DNA of 25,960 nucleotides from Trachelipus rathkii (Eukaryota; Arthropoda; Malacostraca; Isopoda; Trachelipodidae): assembly GCA_015478945.1 (NCBI GenBank), contig JABUQX010078235.1, positions 40,001-65,960 of the forward strand, read 5' to 3'. Under the pieces are notes generated by a model. The model searched no databases and was not told the origin of the DNA. It saw nothing but the letters and a program-made list of their open reading frames with translations. The position numbers and the translations under genes are program-made. Positions 10,877-22,093 of this stretch are shown in pieces; the stretch's first letter is position 1, and every line of letters begins with the position of its first letter.

Positions 10877-10942
10877 GTGACATCACAATCTTATGGTGAC
10901 ATCTGGACTGGGACATTTCACCAGAATTGTGGTTTCACCATA
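10877..10942. repeat. Palindrome axis with short hairpin
   Basis: GGTGACATC occurs twice (10,877-10,885 and 10,896-10,904) and is answered by inverted ATTTCACC (about 10,915-10,922) and GGTTTCACC (10,931-10,939). ATCACAATCT and AGAATTGTGG also pair imperfectly. The midpoint, about 10,909, matches the axis predicted from arm pairing (10,753 with 11,068), so the giant arms appear to close with a spacer of only about ten bases (around CTGGACTGGG). Confidence 0.75.
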
Positions 10943-11050
10943 GTAGAGATATTATATAATTAATTTATTATTATATTATACTATATTATCAATATATTAT
11001 ATATACTATGATTTCACTTTGTCAGCTTATGCTAAATTCTGTTAGCACAG

Positions 11051-11475
11051 AAGGAGGAAGAAAGGTGGAAGAGTTCATTGCGGCGTACCTGAGACTCGAG
11101 AACGCCCAACAGTACCAGCAGCAGCGAGGGAGAGGACATGGAAGAGAAGGCTATCTAACTCAAGCCATACTGTGAATGCTGATGATTGCACTGACTATCT
11201 CAAAGTGAATCAACGCCATCAAAAGATCAATCAAAAGTAAAGCTGCTCTCGATTGTAGAATAAGTGGCTGCAGGCGAGCATCGACCAGACAGCCTGTCCA
11301 GACCTAGCTTTTATCATATGAGTGGTGCTCATTGATCTATTTATATAAGATGAAGTACTACTGCAATGCCGTCTAGCGCTGCGGTGGAGCGATTGTTCTC
11401 CCTTGCAAAGATATCTACAGAGCCAAGAGGAATTCTCTGTCAGATGAAAACTTTAATATGCTCAATGTTTATGAA
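11051..11475 (+). pseudogene. hAT transposase C-terminal fragment (right)
   Basis: This is the counterpart of the left fragment, more badly broken. SAAVERLFSLAK is readable at about 11,376-11,411, but one base is missing compared with the left copy (CTTGCAAAG against CTTGGCAAAG), so the frame then shifts; an extra base soon after (GAGGAATT against GAGAATT) restores it. The left stop is absent: TATTAA has become TATGAA, and the frame runs on about 20 codons. The single-base, offsetting indels look more like read error than drift, though decay of a dead gene could also give them. Confidence 0.75.
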
Positions 11476-11841
11476 GGGGAACATACAAATGCTGCAGAAG
11501 GCCAGAACCTAATATTTATTATATTGATATAATGTAATTAACTAATTCTTATTTCATTTCAATCCTTTATTAACCTTTATCTTTGGCTTTTACACAAATT
11601 AATAGAATCTATATATATCAGATGCATAAATTAGAAATATTTTATTGATAAAATCAACACTGAGGAGAGAAATGAAGGGGAAAAAAATTAAATTTATTTA
11701 ATAAGATATGCAAAATTTTACAAGTTATATAAACTGGGTACGTGTCGGTCGGTAAAGAAAACTGAAAGTTTTATATTATAATCTATAAAATAGGTGAAAA
11801 GAAGATGTAATAAATTTATTTTTAACATTTTCTTGAAAACC

Positions 11842-11902
11842 AAAAAAAAACCCCTTAATACAAACTTTCCTCCCCCCCCCGTTTTTTCGGGGGGTTTTTT
11901 TA
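11842..11902. other. Homopolymer-rich patch unique to right arm
   Basis: Runs of A9, CCCC, C9-10, T6, G6 and T7 replace about a dozen bases present in the left arm (ACTTTGG / GTCGTG region near 9975-9990). The surroundings align well on both sides. Such stacked homopolymers suggest a local consensus failure rather than real sequence. Confidence 0.6.
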
Positions 11903-11952
11903 TACATTTTAATTATAATAAAAATGAAAATACATAAATAATTTGGATTTTA

Positions 11953-12060
11953 ATCGATTATCGCCTATCGGCGATTATTTTTCAACGAGTTATCGGATGA
12001 TCGGTTATCGATGATAATGTTTTCGTTATCGATTATCGGTTATCGCGATAACATTTTTCG
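11953..12060. promoter_or_regulatory. hAT subterminal TTATCG/CGATAA motif array (right)
   Basis: This mirrors 9811-9928, with a similar number of TTATCG/CGATAA cores in both orientations. Spacing is mostly kept, but several single-base changes distinguish the copies. Confidence 0.65.
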
Positions 12061-12083
12061 TTAAAGTCCCGTGCCCACGCTTA

Positions 12084-12822
12084 TCTCTCTAACTCAATAT
12101 CGCCGCTTCCTAGTATGCAGTGACGGTGCCAAATGTGGACATAAAATAGATTCTAACGATATTACTGATAATGATGTCCAGTTTATTTCTAGCATTTAAT
12201 GCTTCGAGACCTAAGACAAGAATTTTTTAACTAAACACAACTTATTCAGGTAAAACAGTATGCAGAAGCCCAATTTGGTTCTCAAGAAATTTTTTCTTTT
12301 ATGTCTCTTTTGTCTCAAATTTTTGTCATTTACGTTTTCATGCCCTGAAATTCACAGTAAGATCAATCAAAATTAAGAGATATTAAAAAGCATTTCGCAG
12401 ATTTCGTGAGTGTAAGCACTCTCACAACTATCAAAGAGCTACAATTATGATTGGAGTAGACTTTAATTACTATCAGATACCATTACATAAGTCTTTCGGA
12501 ATTTTTCAGTTCCCATTAAACAATATTAGTTTAAAAACTTTTTCATACATCATTTCAAACGAATTTAGGAGTATATAATGTACGGTAGTAATCGATATTC
12601 AGTCCATTGAGTAAGCTAGTGACATTAGAAAGATTAGGAAACCATTAGACTCCGATCTTCTTTACCGGAGGAATTGGAATATTAAATTTAATGTAGGCTA
12701 TTCAATTCGTTTTTGTCTTTTCGACTTATGGTTTAGAGAACTAATAAAATTAATTTTAGGAGTAAAAAATATTTGTACATTTTACTATTCCCAAGGTAAT
12801 TTTTATTTTATTTTGCCTTTAA
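12084..12822. other. Unique-looking segment, right arm copy
   Basis: This is the reverse complement of the left segment, with 12,092-12,737 identical to 9148-9793. No gene or recognised repeat is seen. Differences reappear beyond 12,738, toward the AAT array. Confidence 0.75.
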
Positions 12823-12946
<124 letters not shown>

Positions 12947-13254
12947 AATATTCTCTGACACGAGGCAACAATAACTCACCTGAAGAAAAGTGCTGAAGTG
13001 GTTTAGATGGTGGATGGATCTTGCAAGATCGAAGATTAAAATAATATAAATTATATTAACGAAACATTTAATAATTATATCTCTCGCTTCATTGTATGCC
13101 TGAGAATATAACAAAGGTGGATCCTTCTTAGTTTTAAACTAAACGATAAAATTACTAATATCAGTAATATGGTATTTTATATACATCAAGATAAATAAAT
13201 CAAGGTCAAGCCCGCCTCTTAAACTTAAAACGTTTAAGTATAATATTAAAGTCC
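12947..13254. other. Host flank between AAT array and LINE, right arm
   Basis: AT-rich sequence with no gene seen, matching about 8606-8934 of the left arm with scattered substitutions and indels. Confidence 0.6.
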
Positions 13255-13267
13255 TCTTCTGAAAGAT
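13255..13267 (-). repeat. LINE target-site duplication, 3' copy (right)
   Basis: TCTTCTGAAAGAT is the reverse complement of the left-arm target-site duplication and borders the LINE tail (T-run at 13,268-13,275 on this strand). Both arms therefore carry the same insertion event. Confidence 0.85.
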
Positions 13268-13512
13268 TTTTTTTTATTCAATGCAAAGAACCCACCACGG
13301 CTCACAAAGAAGCTGCCACACTGGGTTGAATAATGATAATTAATCAACTCCATGGGTGGGTCTGGCAAATATATATTTTAAATGTAGAGACTCTCCTAAA
13401 AGAAAAAATGAATATTCAGTCAAAATAAATAAAAAGTTAAAAAAAAAAAAAATCCTTACATTAAAAGTAGTCCTACATAACAAAATCAAATATTGTAAAG
13501 AATTTTCAATTC

Positions 13513-16500
13513 TTAAAGATACAAGAAAATAGAGTAATTGCTAAAGTGGGAAGATTCGGATAAGATATGGGATAACCTTTTAGAAGGTGTTATGGACCAT
13601 AAAGTAGGTGACGACGGCGAATGGGATCCAGTTGGGAACAATCAATGAAGATATGGCGAACAGATTGCAAGGTATGGCGACGGCAAAATTTGCAGATTGG
13701 AGGGGAGTCCCGTAACATATAGTGACTGTGAGTAATATTGGTGTGGTCAATACGGAGGCGTGCAAGTATCACCGCGTGTAAGTGCTTTCGTTGGTGGGAG
13801 GAAGATCACTCACCGATGATCGGCTTTATATTTCTAAGTTTCTCTCCCCGCTGATCATTCGTTCAGCACTCTTGCCAATAAGATCGAAAACCTTGTCGGA
13901 GAGAAGGATAGTAATCGGTTGATGGGAAGCGGCCTTATCGAATGGCATCCGGGAGGTACCTGGAACAGCTCCGAAAAGAAGAAGGGGCCATTTTGACCTC
14001 TCTATCAGCGATTTCATTACCAGTTACCCCTGCATGAGAGGGGGTCCAACATAGAATGATTTGTTTCTTACTGGAGTGGAGCAGCCGAAGAAATTGCTGT
14101 ACAGCGGGTACCATTATTTTTAGAATAAAGGGTTTTAAGCGCTTGGAGCGCGCTGAGCGAATCTGAATAAATGACATGAGTGGTCTTGGTTAAGGAATAG
14201 AATTCGAGAAAGTGCAATCATTATAGCCATTAATTCTGCCGTAAAAATTGAAGAATGAGGGGGGGAAGGGTATGGGAGAGGTTGCGGTCAGGAAAGACAG
14301 CAGACCCGCCTACACTGTTCCCTGTTTTAGAGCCGTCAGTAAACGCTGGAGTAAATTCACCGTGAACGACGGAATGAGACAGGAATGATGCCTTTAACAA
14401 GGCAGCAGGGTGTCTAGATTTAGAGAGAGAGGTCAGGGCCAAGTAAATGTGGGAGCGGGGAATAGCCACGGTGTATACCTTTCGTCGTAAGAGAAAGGCA
14501 GCACCTTTTGCAAAGGGATGTTAAGAAAATTAAGGATGTTATGAACTATGTTTGCAAATGGCCAGTAATTAGGATTCTAAGGTATCTCTTGCAGAATCGG
14601 TGTCAGAGCAGACGGTATTGGGGTTTGAAAGCAAAGATAACTTGTGCACAAGTGAGAATGGCATCACATTCAATTCGTCAAGGCTCACCCAGGGGAACGA
14701 TCGGAAGGCTCCAGTGGAAATACAGATTGCCTCGTTTTGGATGGGATCCAACAGGTGTAGTAGAGTTGTGGAGGCCTGACCATATACTACACAGCCATAG
14801 TCAAGCTTCGAGAGGATTAGGGTGATAGAGAGATGTAAAAGGGACATGCGGTCAGCACTCAGCACCTCATGAATTTGAGGAGATGACGTAACAGGTCAAG
14901 CACGCGATGACAAGTTGTTTTCAGGAGTTTAATATGCTGTGCATATGTTAAGTGGTCATCTAGAATGAGTCCTAGAAATTTGACTTGTGAAGTTGCGGGA
15001 ATGGGCGAACCATATAAGGTTAGGCTCGCTGGAAGAAGTTGGCAGGTTCTTCGGTTCCCTTTCTCTTAAAAAGCACTGCTGAGGTTTTGGTAGGAGAGAA
15101 ATGGAGGCCATAGGAGTTAGCCTAGGCAACATGGCACCGGCTATATATATAGCGCAAGGTCATCTAGAGAAAAATTGACCGTCACTGGGATAGAAGCAAC
15201 GATGACATTAAATCAGAGAGCAAATAGTAATACACTTAGAACACTACCCTGCGGAAGGCCTTCACCCAGAGTAAAGTGGAATGACAGAATAGAAGAGCAC
15301 CGAACCTGGATGAATTTATTTGACAGCAGGCATTTAATGAAAAGAGGGAGTTGTCCACGGAAACCGAGCGAATGTAGTTTAAGGAGAATCCCAGTTCTCC
15401 AAGTTGTGTCATAAGCTTTTTCAAGGTCAGAGAAGATACGAAGAACTATCCCACCAGTTGAGAAGGCTTCCCGGATGTCATGGTCCAGTTTTATCAAGGG
15501 ATCCGCGGTCGAACGATTTTTGCGGAGAACCAAACCGGAAGGTTTGAAAAAGGCCTGGCGACTCTCCAGAACAGGGAGAAACCAGACTGAAACCATTTTC
15601 TCCATTAATTTAAAGGAATGACAGGTCAGCGAAATTGGTCTTTGGTTGTACGCCAACTTCGGATCTTTCCCAGGTTTTGGGATAGGAATTACAAATTGTA
15701 GTCCAAATTAGATGGAAATAGAAGATTTGATCCGATTCTGTTATACAGGATTCCAGCAAATTGCTGAATGTCGAGGATGGATATGACGGGCATGAGTACG
15801 AAATCAGGTCTAGCAAGTAGCACCGTTTTGCTATTTCGCCAGTGCAGTTTGACACTCTGCAAGTGTTAAAAAGACGGTTATGGTAGGATCTTCCCTTTCG
15901 CTGTTGAAAAGTCTGGCAGCGCAGTGTTAATTCTCAATTTTGAAAGCTCAAGAAGCGGTAAAGAGCTCGAGTGGCAAGCAAAACTATAACCTAATGCATT
16001 TGCAACAAGAGCAGGAGCGGAGATCGTGTCGGTTATATCAGGCCCATAACGGAGGACTATGGGTGAAAATTGTTGGAATGGCAAGATATTTTTCTGTGTA
16101 ACTTCCACACTAAAGGAAGGGGGAAGTTGTGGAGTTAACAGTCGAAATGTAAGTTCGAAAAGAAATTGTTTAACACGTCTGGCGATTTAATTCGCCGAGA
16201 TCTCGCCGCAGCTGCTTTAAAAAATAATCATTATTTGGGGTGGGTACGGGTTCTTTTGTATTGCCTGTAGAGTTTCTTCTCCTCTCGGTTGGCTTTGCGC
16301 ACTCTTGGGACCACCAAGGGGTTGTCGACCATCTGCCTGCGGAATGCAAGCTTCCGCTGCCGAGATGACAACTTGCTGGAAGAGGTGAAAGGCATCATAT
16401 ACAGTCGGAAACCGGTTATTGAAGGGAGAAAGTGGGAAAGCTGTGGCCTGTTAAGAAGGAGCCCACTCAGCTCGGTCATAACGCCAGCTGGAGTTAGATT

Positions 16501-17155
16501 TTAACATTGGCTCGTACAAGCTCATTTAAAGCTATTGGGTAATGATCACCCGTATAAATAATCAAAGCGGGACCAGGTAAAGCGATCCATAAGACAATGG
16601 GAACAAAAAGAAATAGCAATACAGAAAGAAGTGTGTGTATCTAAACGTTCATATGTAGATGGTCCCTGTGTTAAGGCATCCAAGGGAAAAGGATGTTAGA
16701 ATGATCTACAGGAAATCTTGGACTTTTTAGGATGCGAATACGAAGTGACAAGGGGTTCCGGAGAATGATCAAGTCTCCTATTATAACAACCATAGTAGGG
16801 AGCTGCTTAAAAAGATCAGCTAAGTTGACCTTAGTAAATTCACTACTCGGAGCCAAGTACATCGAGTAGTAGTAAGAGTCGGTGCCAAAACGATCTAGAA
16901 TGCATGAGAGTTTTAAAATTGAAGAGGGGCTGAAGATAATAGGGGACAGATTTATGAATGTGTATTTGTCACCTCCCCTATCATTGTCACCGTTTTCTAT
17001 ATAGAGGTTACCGGTGATTTATATTCCGACGGTGAAGAAGTCGCGATGACATAGTCGAAGTTCCAGCAAACATAACACTTTGGTGTACATATGTTATTAG
17101 TTTGAACAAGTTTCTTCAAAATAGCGGGTAGCCCACAGACATATTTCGAACAATC
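13513..17155 (-). pseudogene. LINE ORF2 (endonuclease-RT-RNase H), broken, right copy
   Basis: Endonuclease remnants lie at about 16,500-17,100: FTKVNLADLFKQLPTMVV followed by GDLIILRNP, where GDFNAH-like residues are expected, and GDHYPIALN. The start near 17,150 is degraded and the ATG is lost. The reverse transcriptase is the best part (15,213-15,656, 147 codons): ISLTCHSFKLMEKM, RKNRSTADPLI, DLEKAYDTTW and GLPQGSVLS, with SLDD at about 15,159-15,171. RNase H lies at about 13,950-14,350: FTPAFTDGSKTG, a YSDSLSAL segment and WTPSHAGVTGNEIADRE. The C-terminal zinc motif CKFC...VRHIFIDC is at about 13,625-13,700. The stop TAA is at 13,513-13,515. The pieces lie in different frames, so no full enzyme is encoded. 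Confidence 0.85.
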
Positions 17156-17210
17156 TTGATTGTTGTTATAAATATTTATGAATGATAGTCTTTTTGAGAC
17201 AATTGTCTGT

Positions 17211-19684
17211 CTAAAATGTGACTAGGGGTAGTGTTGGAGGTGGATTCAGAGAAGAGGAAGATGAACTGGGTCCTCGACGAGGAGGGGCGACTAAATCCTT
17301 GTGGTAAAGAAATAGTGCATCAACAAAAGATTTGCGTTGGCACGCGACCGCTTTTGGAGGAGTTTTTAGTAAGTATTTGGGTGAAGGGCTCGCATGATGC
17401 GAGAATAAATTAAGTTAACCAAGTCCATATTATTGTGTGGATTGGTTGGTCGTTGGAAGAGCAACCAAAATGCTCATGTTTAGGAATGGGAGCGGTATCA
17501 GTATCTACCAAGCAAGCAGATTCAGAAATGTGTGGGGGGATATAGTTTTTCCATGGAATGGAAGGATAGGCGTCAATCTTTTTGAAAAGGGTTGGGGTTG
17601 CTATCTTGGGTTCCAATATAGGATTCGTTGGGTTGACAAGGTCTGACTCTGGAGACTTTACCAGTAATTCATCATGCGAGTGGTTTTGGGAGATTGGACA
17701 ATTTGATTTAAGAATGGAGACCTCTGGGTCCCCTTTCATGCCTCCACCAGATCCAGAACGCTTAGATCGTTTGCTTCGTTTACGTTGGACAGTTTTCCAT
17801 TCGCCTATCTTGGAAGCGCAGGAAGTATTAAAAAGAAAGTGGTTCATCACATGCTCTTTTTGGGAGCCGTTATCCATTTCATCCGCTAGGGCATAAAATC
17901 CTTTGGGGGAGTGCTGAGATAGGAAATTCGGAAGAGTTATAGGAAGATTCAGATGAGCTGGAGTAATCTTGCAAACTATTAAAGAGTCGATTGGTGCATT
18001 GTACGACAGCTGTGATTGTTTGGGTATACAATCTATTGAAGTCATTGCTTTTGTCTCAGGAATAGACTTATGGCGAGGTTTCTTCTGAATTGCATTTTTT
18101 GCGTCTGGGATTAATGTGTTTTTGTTTGGAAATTCGGATGCTTTGTATTTTAACGAATAATCTTTCGCTTGGTCATTATTCTTTTCTTTGTGTTTAGAAA
18201 CATCTTTTTTAGGAATTTGAGTAATAGTAGGAGGCATATTAAAGGAAAAAGAGACAGTCCTCTTGCGTGAGTTTGGGGAACCTATTGGGTGGGTATGGGA
18301 CACGTGTGTCTTTTCATAGTAAAATGTTTCAAGTTTGTGTTGAATGAACCTAACTTTGTCTTCATTTCTGGTTTTGTTGAAAACTAATACTCGGGTACGG
18401 TTGTTCAATGGCTTTTTTGGAAGAAGAGATTGATTTAGGGCTGCTTGTTGTACTATTTGATAAGTCGGAGTCGTGGACGATACAGGCAACAGGTACAAAA
18501 CTGCCTGATTTTGCTGAAATGTTGAGGGAGAGGTTCTGTTAGAATGGTGGTTGTGTCGGGATTAACCACGCGAGGCATGGAGAACAGCTGCAATTGTAGT
18601 CGTTAAGATTGCCTTCGTTTGTGGGATATTTTCATTAAGCTGGCGTATGGCACCTCTTCAGATAGAATTTATGTATGTGAAAGTAAGTGTGGCTAAACTT
18701 CCAAACCTCCAGTTCAATACAGTAGCACGGGCCATTTGAAGATAGAAGCACTAGTGGAGTCACTCCACATTTTAGTGTAAGGCGTTGTATTTTCACGAGG
18801 GAGTTGTGCAATTATTTTCTCCCAGACTGGGGCATTGATGTCATCTCCTCTACAGTATTTTCGATGTGACCATTTAAAGCAACGTCTCGGTTGAGGAATA
18901 AATGTGCCATTGTAACTTGTGAACTCCATTTTTACCTTTGTAGGTGGAGGAGGGGTATTAAAGGTCAGAAATAACCGATGATTTGGTCAGGAGAGTCCCG
19001 ACTAGGGGGAAATCTATAAATGTTTGTAACGGAAAATCTTTTCTGCTGGAGATTTCTCATAATAACAGCAGTATTTTCGTCTTTCTGTTCAAAAGAATAA
19101 ATAGTGCCTTTAGATGTGTTTCTCATCTCATCAGTAGTAGAAATAAGAGGAAGGTTTTTTCGAGAGACGTGTTAAGGATGACCACATATGAACTTGATTC
19201 CGTGTTAATAGCTGAAATGAGAAGGGACCCATTTCTCATTAATAGTGACTGGAGGACTTCAACTCCAATAAGCTTTTTCAAGTGCGTCGCTGAGAAGAAT
19301 GGTTTCTGTGCTCAGTAAGAGCTTTGGAGGTAGTGGATCGCAGTATGTGATATATCGGAAATGATGTATCCGCTGGCATTCCTGGACGGGGGTGCAGCGT
19401 ATGGAGTAAATGTATGAGAACGACTATGACGGGAGGCACCTTTGCGGAACTGCCCTAACCGTTTGAGCACCTGGGGTGTTAGGGGCATACCAGTCGACGA
19501 ATCGCTGGAATTATGTAAAGGACCCTCAGGTGTAGGAGAAGGAAGAAAAGCAGAGGTACCTGCTGGTCTAGAATTAGTAGGGACCAAGGTGGGGTCTGGC
19601 TGGAAAACAGACGGATGGTAATTGACGTTGATGTTATTCTCGCCTTCTTTAAAATATATGTTCATCTTAAATTAACTCTTCCAT
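17211..19684 (-). pseudogene. LINE ORF1 (gag-like), broken, right copy
   Basis: The ATG equivalent to the left 2058 is at 19,684, but a stop follows within a few codons; a further frame (19,312-19,665) repeats the Pro/Ser-rich N-terminal third. A zinc-knuckle remnant lies at 18,714-18,929 (PRRCFKW, KYCRGDD). The C-terminal half is open for 362 codons (17,410-18,498), including a Lys-rich segment, KRSKRSKRSGSGGG and a Ser/Asn/Pro-rich tail, then shifts frame before the TAG at 17,211-17,213. Gag-like ORF1 proteins of this group bind element RNA through CCHC knuckles; those cysteines are partly lost here. This copy is the better template for the family's ORF1 C-terminus. Confidence 0.82.
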
Positions 19685-20221
19685 AAAACCATATTAAAAC
19701 CACAAACTCGTCTTACAATGATCGAACAGTTATGACAAATAAAAAAATGAAACTCAAAAAATGAATAACAGGATGGGCTGGGAAAGCGTTATATTCATAA
19801 GGAAGGGTAATCCTTCTCCCCGCATCAGGTAAACCCACACAATCTCCCGGACCCCACCAAGCATGGTAGGCTGTGGATGTGGCCTCGGAAGATCCTCAAG
19901 GAAACTCTACCCGTGTACCCCCCCCTCCCCGACACCTAATAATCTCACGTTAAGCCCGAGATTAAAAAAACACAATGTGCAGAACACCCTCTCAGTGGTT
20001 AGCCTTGCTCGGTTCCCTAACAATTGGCGGCCCAGTCCATAGGGGTTTAAAGACCTTTATCTTCGTACTCTCAATCCACGGGGGGGAGGAAGTATGGGGG
20101 AACTAAAAACCATTGCGGGAAGAGGCAACCGGATAGCCAAGGGGCTGTGATGGGAAAAAAAGGGGAGGGCCACTCACATACAAGCACTTAAAGGGAATGA
20201 TGGGATGGGGAAATCAATTTT

Positions 20222-20281
<60 letters not shown>

Positions 20282-20514
20282 AAAAAAAAAATTAAAAAAA
20301 ACGGAAAAAAAATGATAATTGATGGGGCAAAGATGATGGGGGGTTGAAAGATAATGCATGTGATAAATGCTATTGCACGAATGTACATGCGCGTGTTGGG
20401 GGATGGAGGGGAGACACAAAGATGCATCGGCATTGGTTCTCATCGCTATGCCATGCACAAGTTTATATATTAACAGCATAACACCACAATAAGAATCAAT
20501 ACCCCCTTCCGGGG
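19685..20514 (-). promoter_or_regulatory. LINE 5' UTR, right copy
   Basis: GC-rich leader mirroring 1267-2057, containing the A54 tract on the plus strand. Differences from the left copy are mostly single-base indels in G, C, A and T runs. Confidence 0.5.
20226..20279 (+). repeat. Poly(A) tract, 54 bases
   Basis: Uninterrupted A run, continued by A-rich sequence to about 20,310. It is the mirror of T46 at 1487-1532. It lies inside the LINE leader, so it is not a retrotransposon tail. Confidence 0.95.
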
Positions 20515-20527
20515 TCTTCTGAAAGAT
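20515..20527 (-). repeat. LINE target-site duplication, 5' copy (right)
   Basis: TCTTCTGAAAGAT, identical to 13,255-13,267, immediately outside the LINE 5' end. It completes the matched pair in the right arm. Confidence 0.85.
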
Positions 20528-20669
20528 AAAAGAAATTAAAATACTAATAATAAAATTAGAGTTTTCACTAAACACTATATAAGAAAAATTGGAAATCCCT
20601 CTTCAAATATGTCGTCACTCCCTTTCTTGTAAATATAAAAATACATTGGAGAGTTTAGTAGATTTAATC

Positions 20670-20738
<69 letters not shown>

Positions 20739-21770
20739 CACTAATTTTATTGCCAATAATTATATTAACGATTACTTCGCTACGTCGATTCCAAATATGA
20801 AATTAGTTTTGCTAGACTGGCTCTTTTTTTTTTTGAGATAATGGATGGGGCATTGTAAAATCAAAATCTCATAGAACATGAAATGGCGTTTTATGTATTC
20901 AGCACAATAAGAGAAAAATAAAGTAGGCCTATTTTTATGCACAAAAAATGCCTTTTGTACGATTTTATTTCATGTGAAAACTCTTAACAGTAGCTTGCCA
21001 CCATGTCTGTTCCCCCTATCTTGACACATTCCCTCCATCAAGGACCTTTATATCCTGATGGAACTTTTCCCCTTGTTCCTAACTAAAGTAATTAAAATTA
21101 TCTGAAAAACTGAATGCGGCTTTAGAGAAAGTGCAATGTTATGTTCATATTACCACCAAAATTTTTAAACATTAGAACACAGGTTGTCTAAAAACACTAT
21201 CAATTCACCTTAATAATCCGTTTTGTGGTTACCTAACAAGTTCGTGATAACGGATATACCACACTAGGCAGAAGCTTCTTCAATCTTAACTTGTGAAATT
21301 TGAACCGGTGACTATTAAAGATTCCTGTATTTAGTTCTTCAATGCTCTAAAAACAATCTACAATGCATCGGAAGCAAATGTCGGAGACCATGACAAATTA
21401 TTTAATCCGTTCAAGCTATATACGTAGTAGTGGAAAAATTATTTAATGTCAACCAAAGTCTCGTTAATGATCAGTTCCCCTACATCACATTTTCCAATGA
21501 TCATGATTTGCTATGCAATCATAAAACAAGATACTTTGTGTATTCACTTTTCAGCCCATTTCTAGTTCATCTTTAGATCAACACAGATAGGCCGATGGTG
21601 CACATGATAGTAGAGCTTCTTCAAATCAATATTATTATTCATATTTTTCTATAAATTCTGAGTGAGCAATTGGAAGAGATGCATAGGTTGCCACTGTTAG
21701 ATAAAATATATTTCAAGCTCCTGGTGAAGAATGATATGAAACCGGTCATTCTTTTGCTTGCCCATTTTTA
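20528..21770. other. Outer part of right arm, no gene seen
   Basis: This is the reverse complement of 1-1253. The AT-rich sequence has no recognised gene. Divergence from the left arm rises toward 21,770, where about 6-7 differences fall in 80 bases. That could mean the palindrome's real edge is close to the window start. Confidence 0.6.
20670..20738. repeat. (AAT)n microsatellite, outer right arm
   Basis: A pure array of about 23 units. Its left-arm counterpart (1021-1115) is degenerate. Confidence 0.95.
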
Positions 21771-21856
21771 GTAGTAACCAAGAATTTTTATTGCTGTATA
21801 AAAGTTACTCATCTTGGCTGATAAATGGAATCTCTCCTCTTTTGTCCGATAAGCTG

Positions 21857-22093
21857 TTATGAGATTTTTTGGTTGTAAATAATTCTTTTCCTTAAGCCTA
21901 GATGCTTGCTTCGACAGAGAAACTGATGTGTCAGATCATAGAATTTATTTTTGAAGTACCGATCAAATGTGATAAATTTTCTTCCGCTACTACTCCCCGT
22001 GATAAATTTCAAGAACATTTCTTCAGCGTCTGACAATGGAAAGTCGATGCGGTAAACAATGGTTTGAGAACGTCTTTGCTTTGTAGTACAAGT
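21857..22093 (-). other. Coding-like block, unrecognised
   Basis: The minus strand is open for 78 codons between stops, with an internal ATG at 22,018 that would give 53 residues. The composition is less biased than its surroundings, with segments such as RIDFPLSDAEEMFLKFITG and SGRKFITFDRYFKNKFYDL. An overlapping frame just upstream (about 22,000-22,140) reads ELAYPDVKSEIKLVLQSKD, so one indel could separate two parts of a single coding stretch. I do not recognise the family; a weak likeness to a HECT-type F-x-TGS segment is noted only as a hint. It could be an exon, a decayed transposon gene or chance. Confidence 0.25.

Larger units (their letters stand above)
1..10904 (+). repeat. Left arm of giant inverted repeat
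   Basis: This arm is matched in reverse complement by 10,914-21,770. Anchors checked by eye: base 1 pairs with 21,770; 9148-9793 pairs with 12,092-12,737 without any difference; the transposase remnants at 10,753 and 11,068 pair. The order of elements is mirrored exactly. Similarity is patchy: perfect in 9148-9793, roughly one difference per 15 bases at the outer end (1-80), and indel-rich inside the LINE and hAT parts. The arm begins at the window edge, so its true outer limit is not visible. It could be a true genomic palindrome or a fold-back artefact. Confidence 0.95.
9799..10904 (-). mobile_element. hAT transposon 3' half (left of axis)
   Basis: The outer end CATAGGTGGGCA resembles hAT-superfamily termini, which commonly contain a GGTGGGC core. 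Next to it is a dense array of CGATAA/TTATCG motifs, and further in is a hAT transposase C-terminus on the minus strand. The element's 5' half is missing because the sequence turns back on itself at the axis near 10,910. The 8-bp target duplication typical of hAT elements cannot be tested because only one end exists. The subfamily is not resolved. Confidence 0.75.
10914..12083 (+). mobile_element. hAT transposon 3' half (right of axis)
   Basis: This is the mirror of 9799-10,904, with a plus-strand transposase remnant, a subterminal motif array and an outer end reading TGCCCACGCTTAT. It differs from the left copy by many small indels and a ~60-base C/G/A-homopolymer patch. As on the left, only the 3' half is present. 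Confidence 0.75.
13268..20514 (-). mobile_element. Dead I/Jockey-type LINE with RNase H (right copy)
   Basis: This is the mirror twin of 1267-8592, about 7.25 kb, with the same ends, target-site duplication and order of domains, read on the minus strand toward the axis. Several lesions are shared with the left copy (damaged endonuclease GD box, SLDD in place of the usual RT box), while others are private. On the whole it is better preserved than the left copy: the RT motif block, RNase H and ORF1 C-terminal half are each open over long stretches. Confidence 0.88.

Noticed and set aside
20226..20279. Poly(A) tail of a separate retrotransposon or processed transcript
   Set aside because: It lies inside the LINE leader, mirrored by a T-tract in the other arm, and lacks its own target-site duplication.
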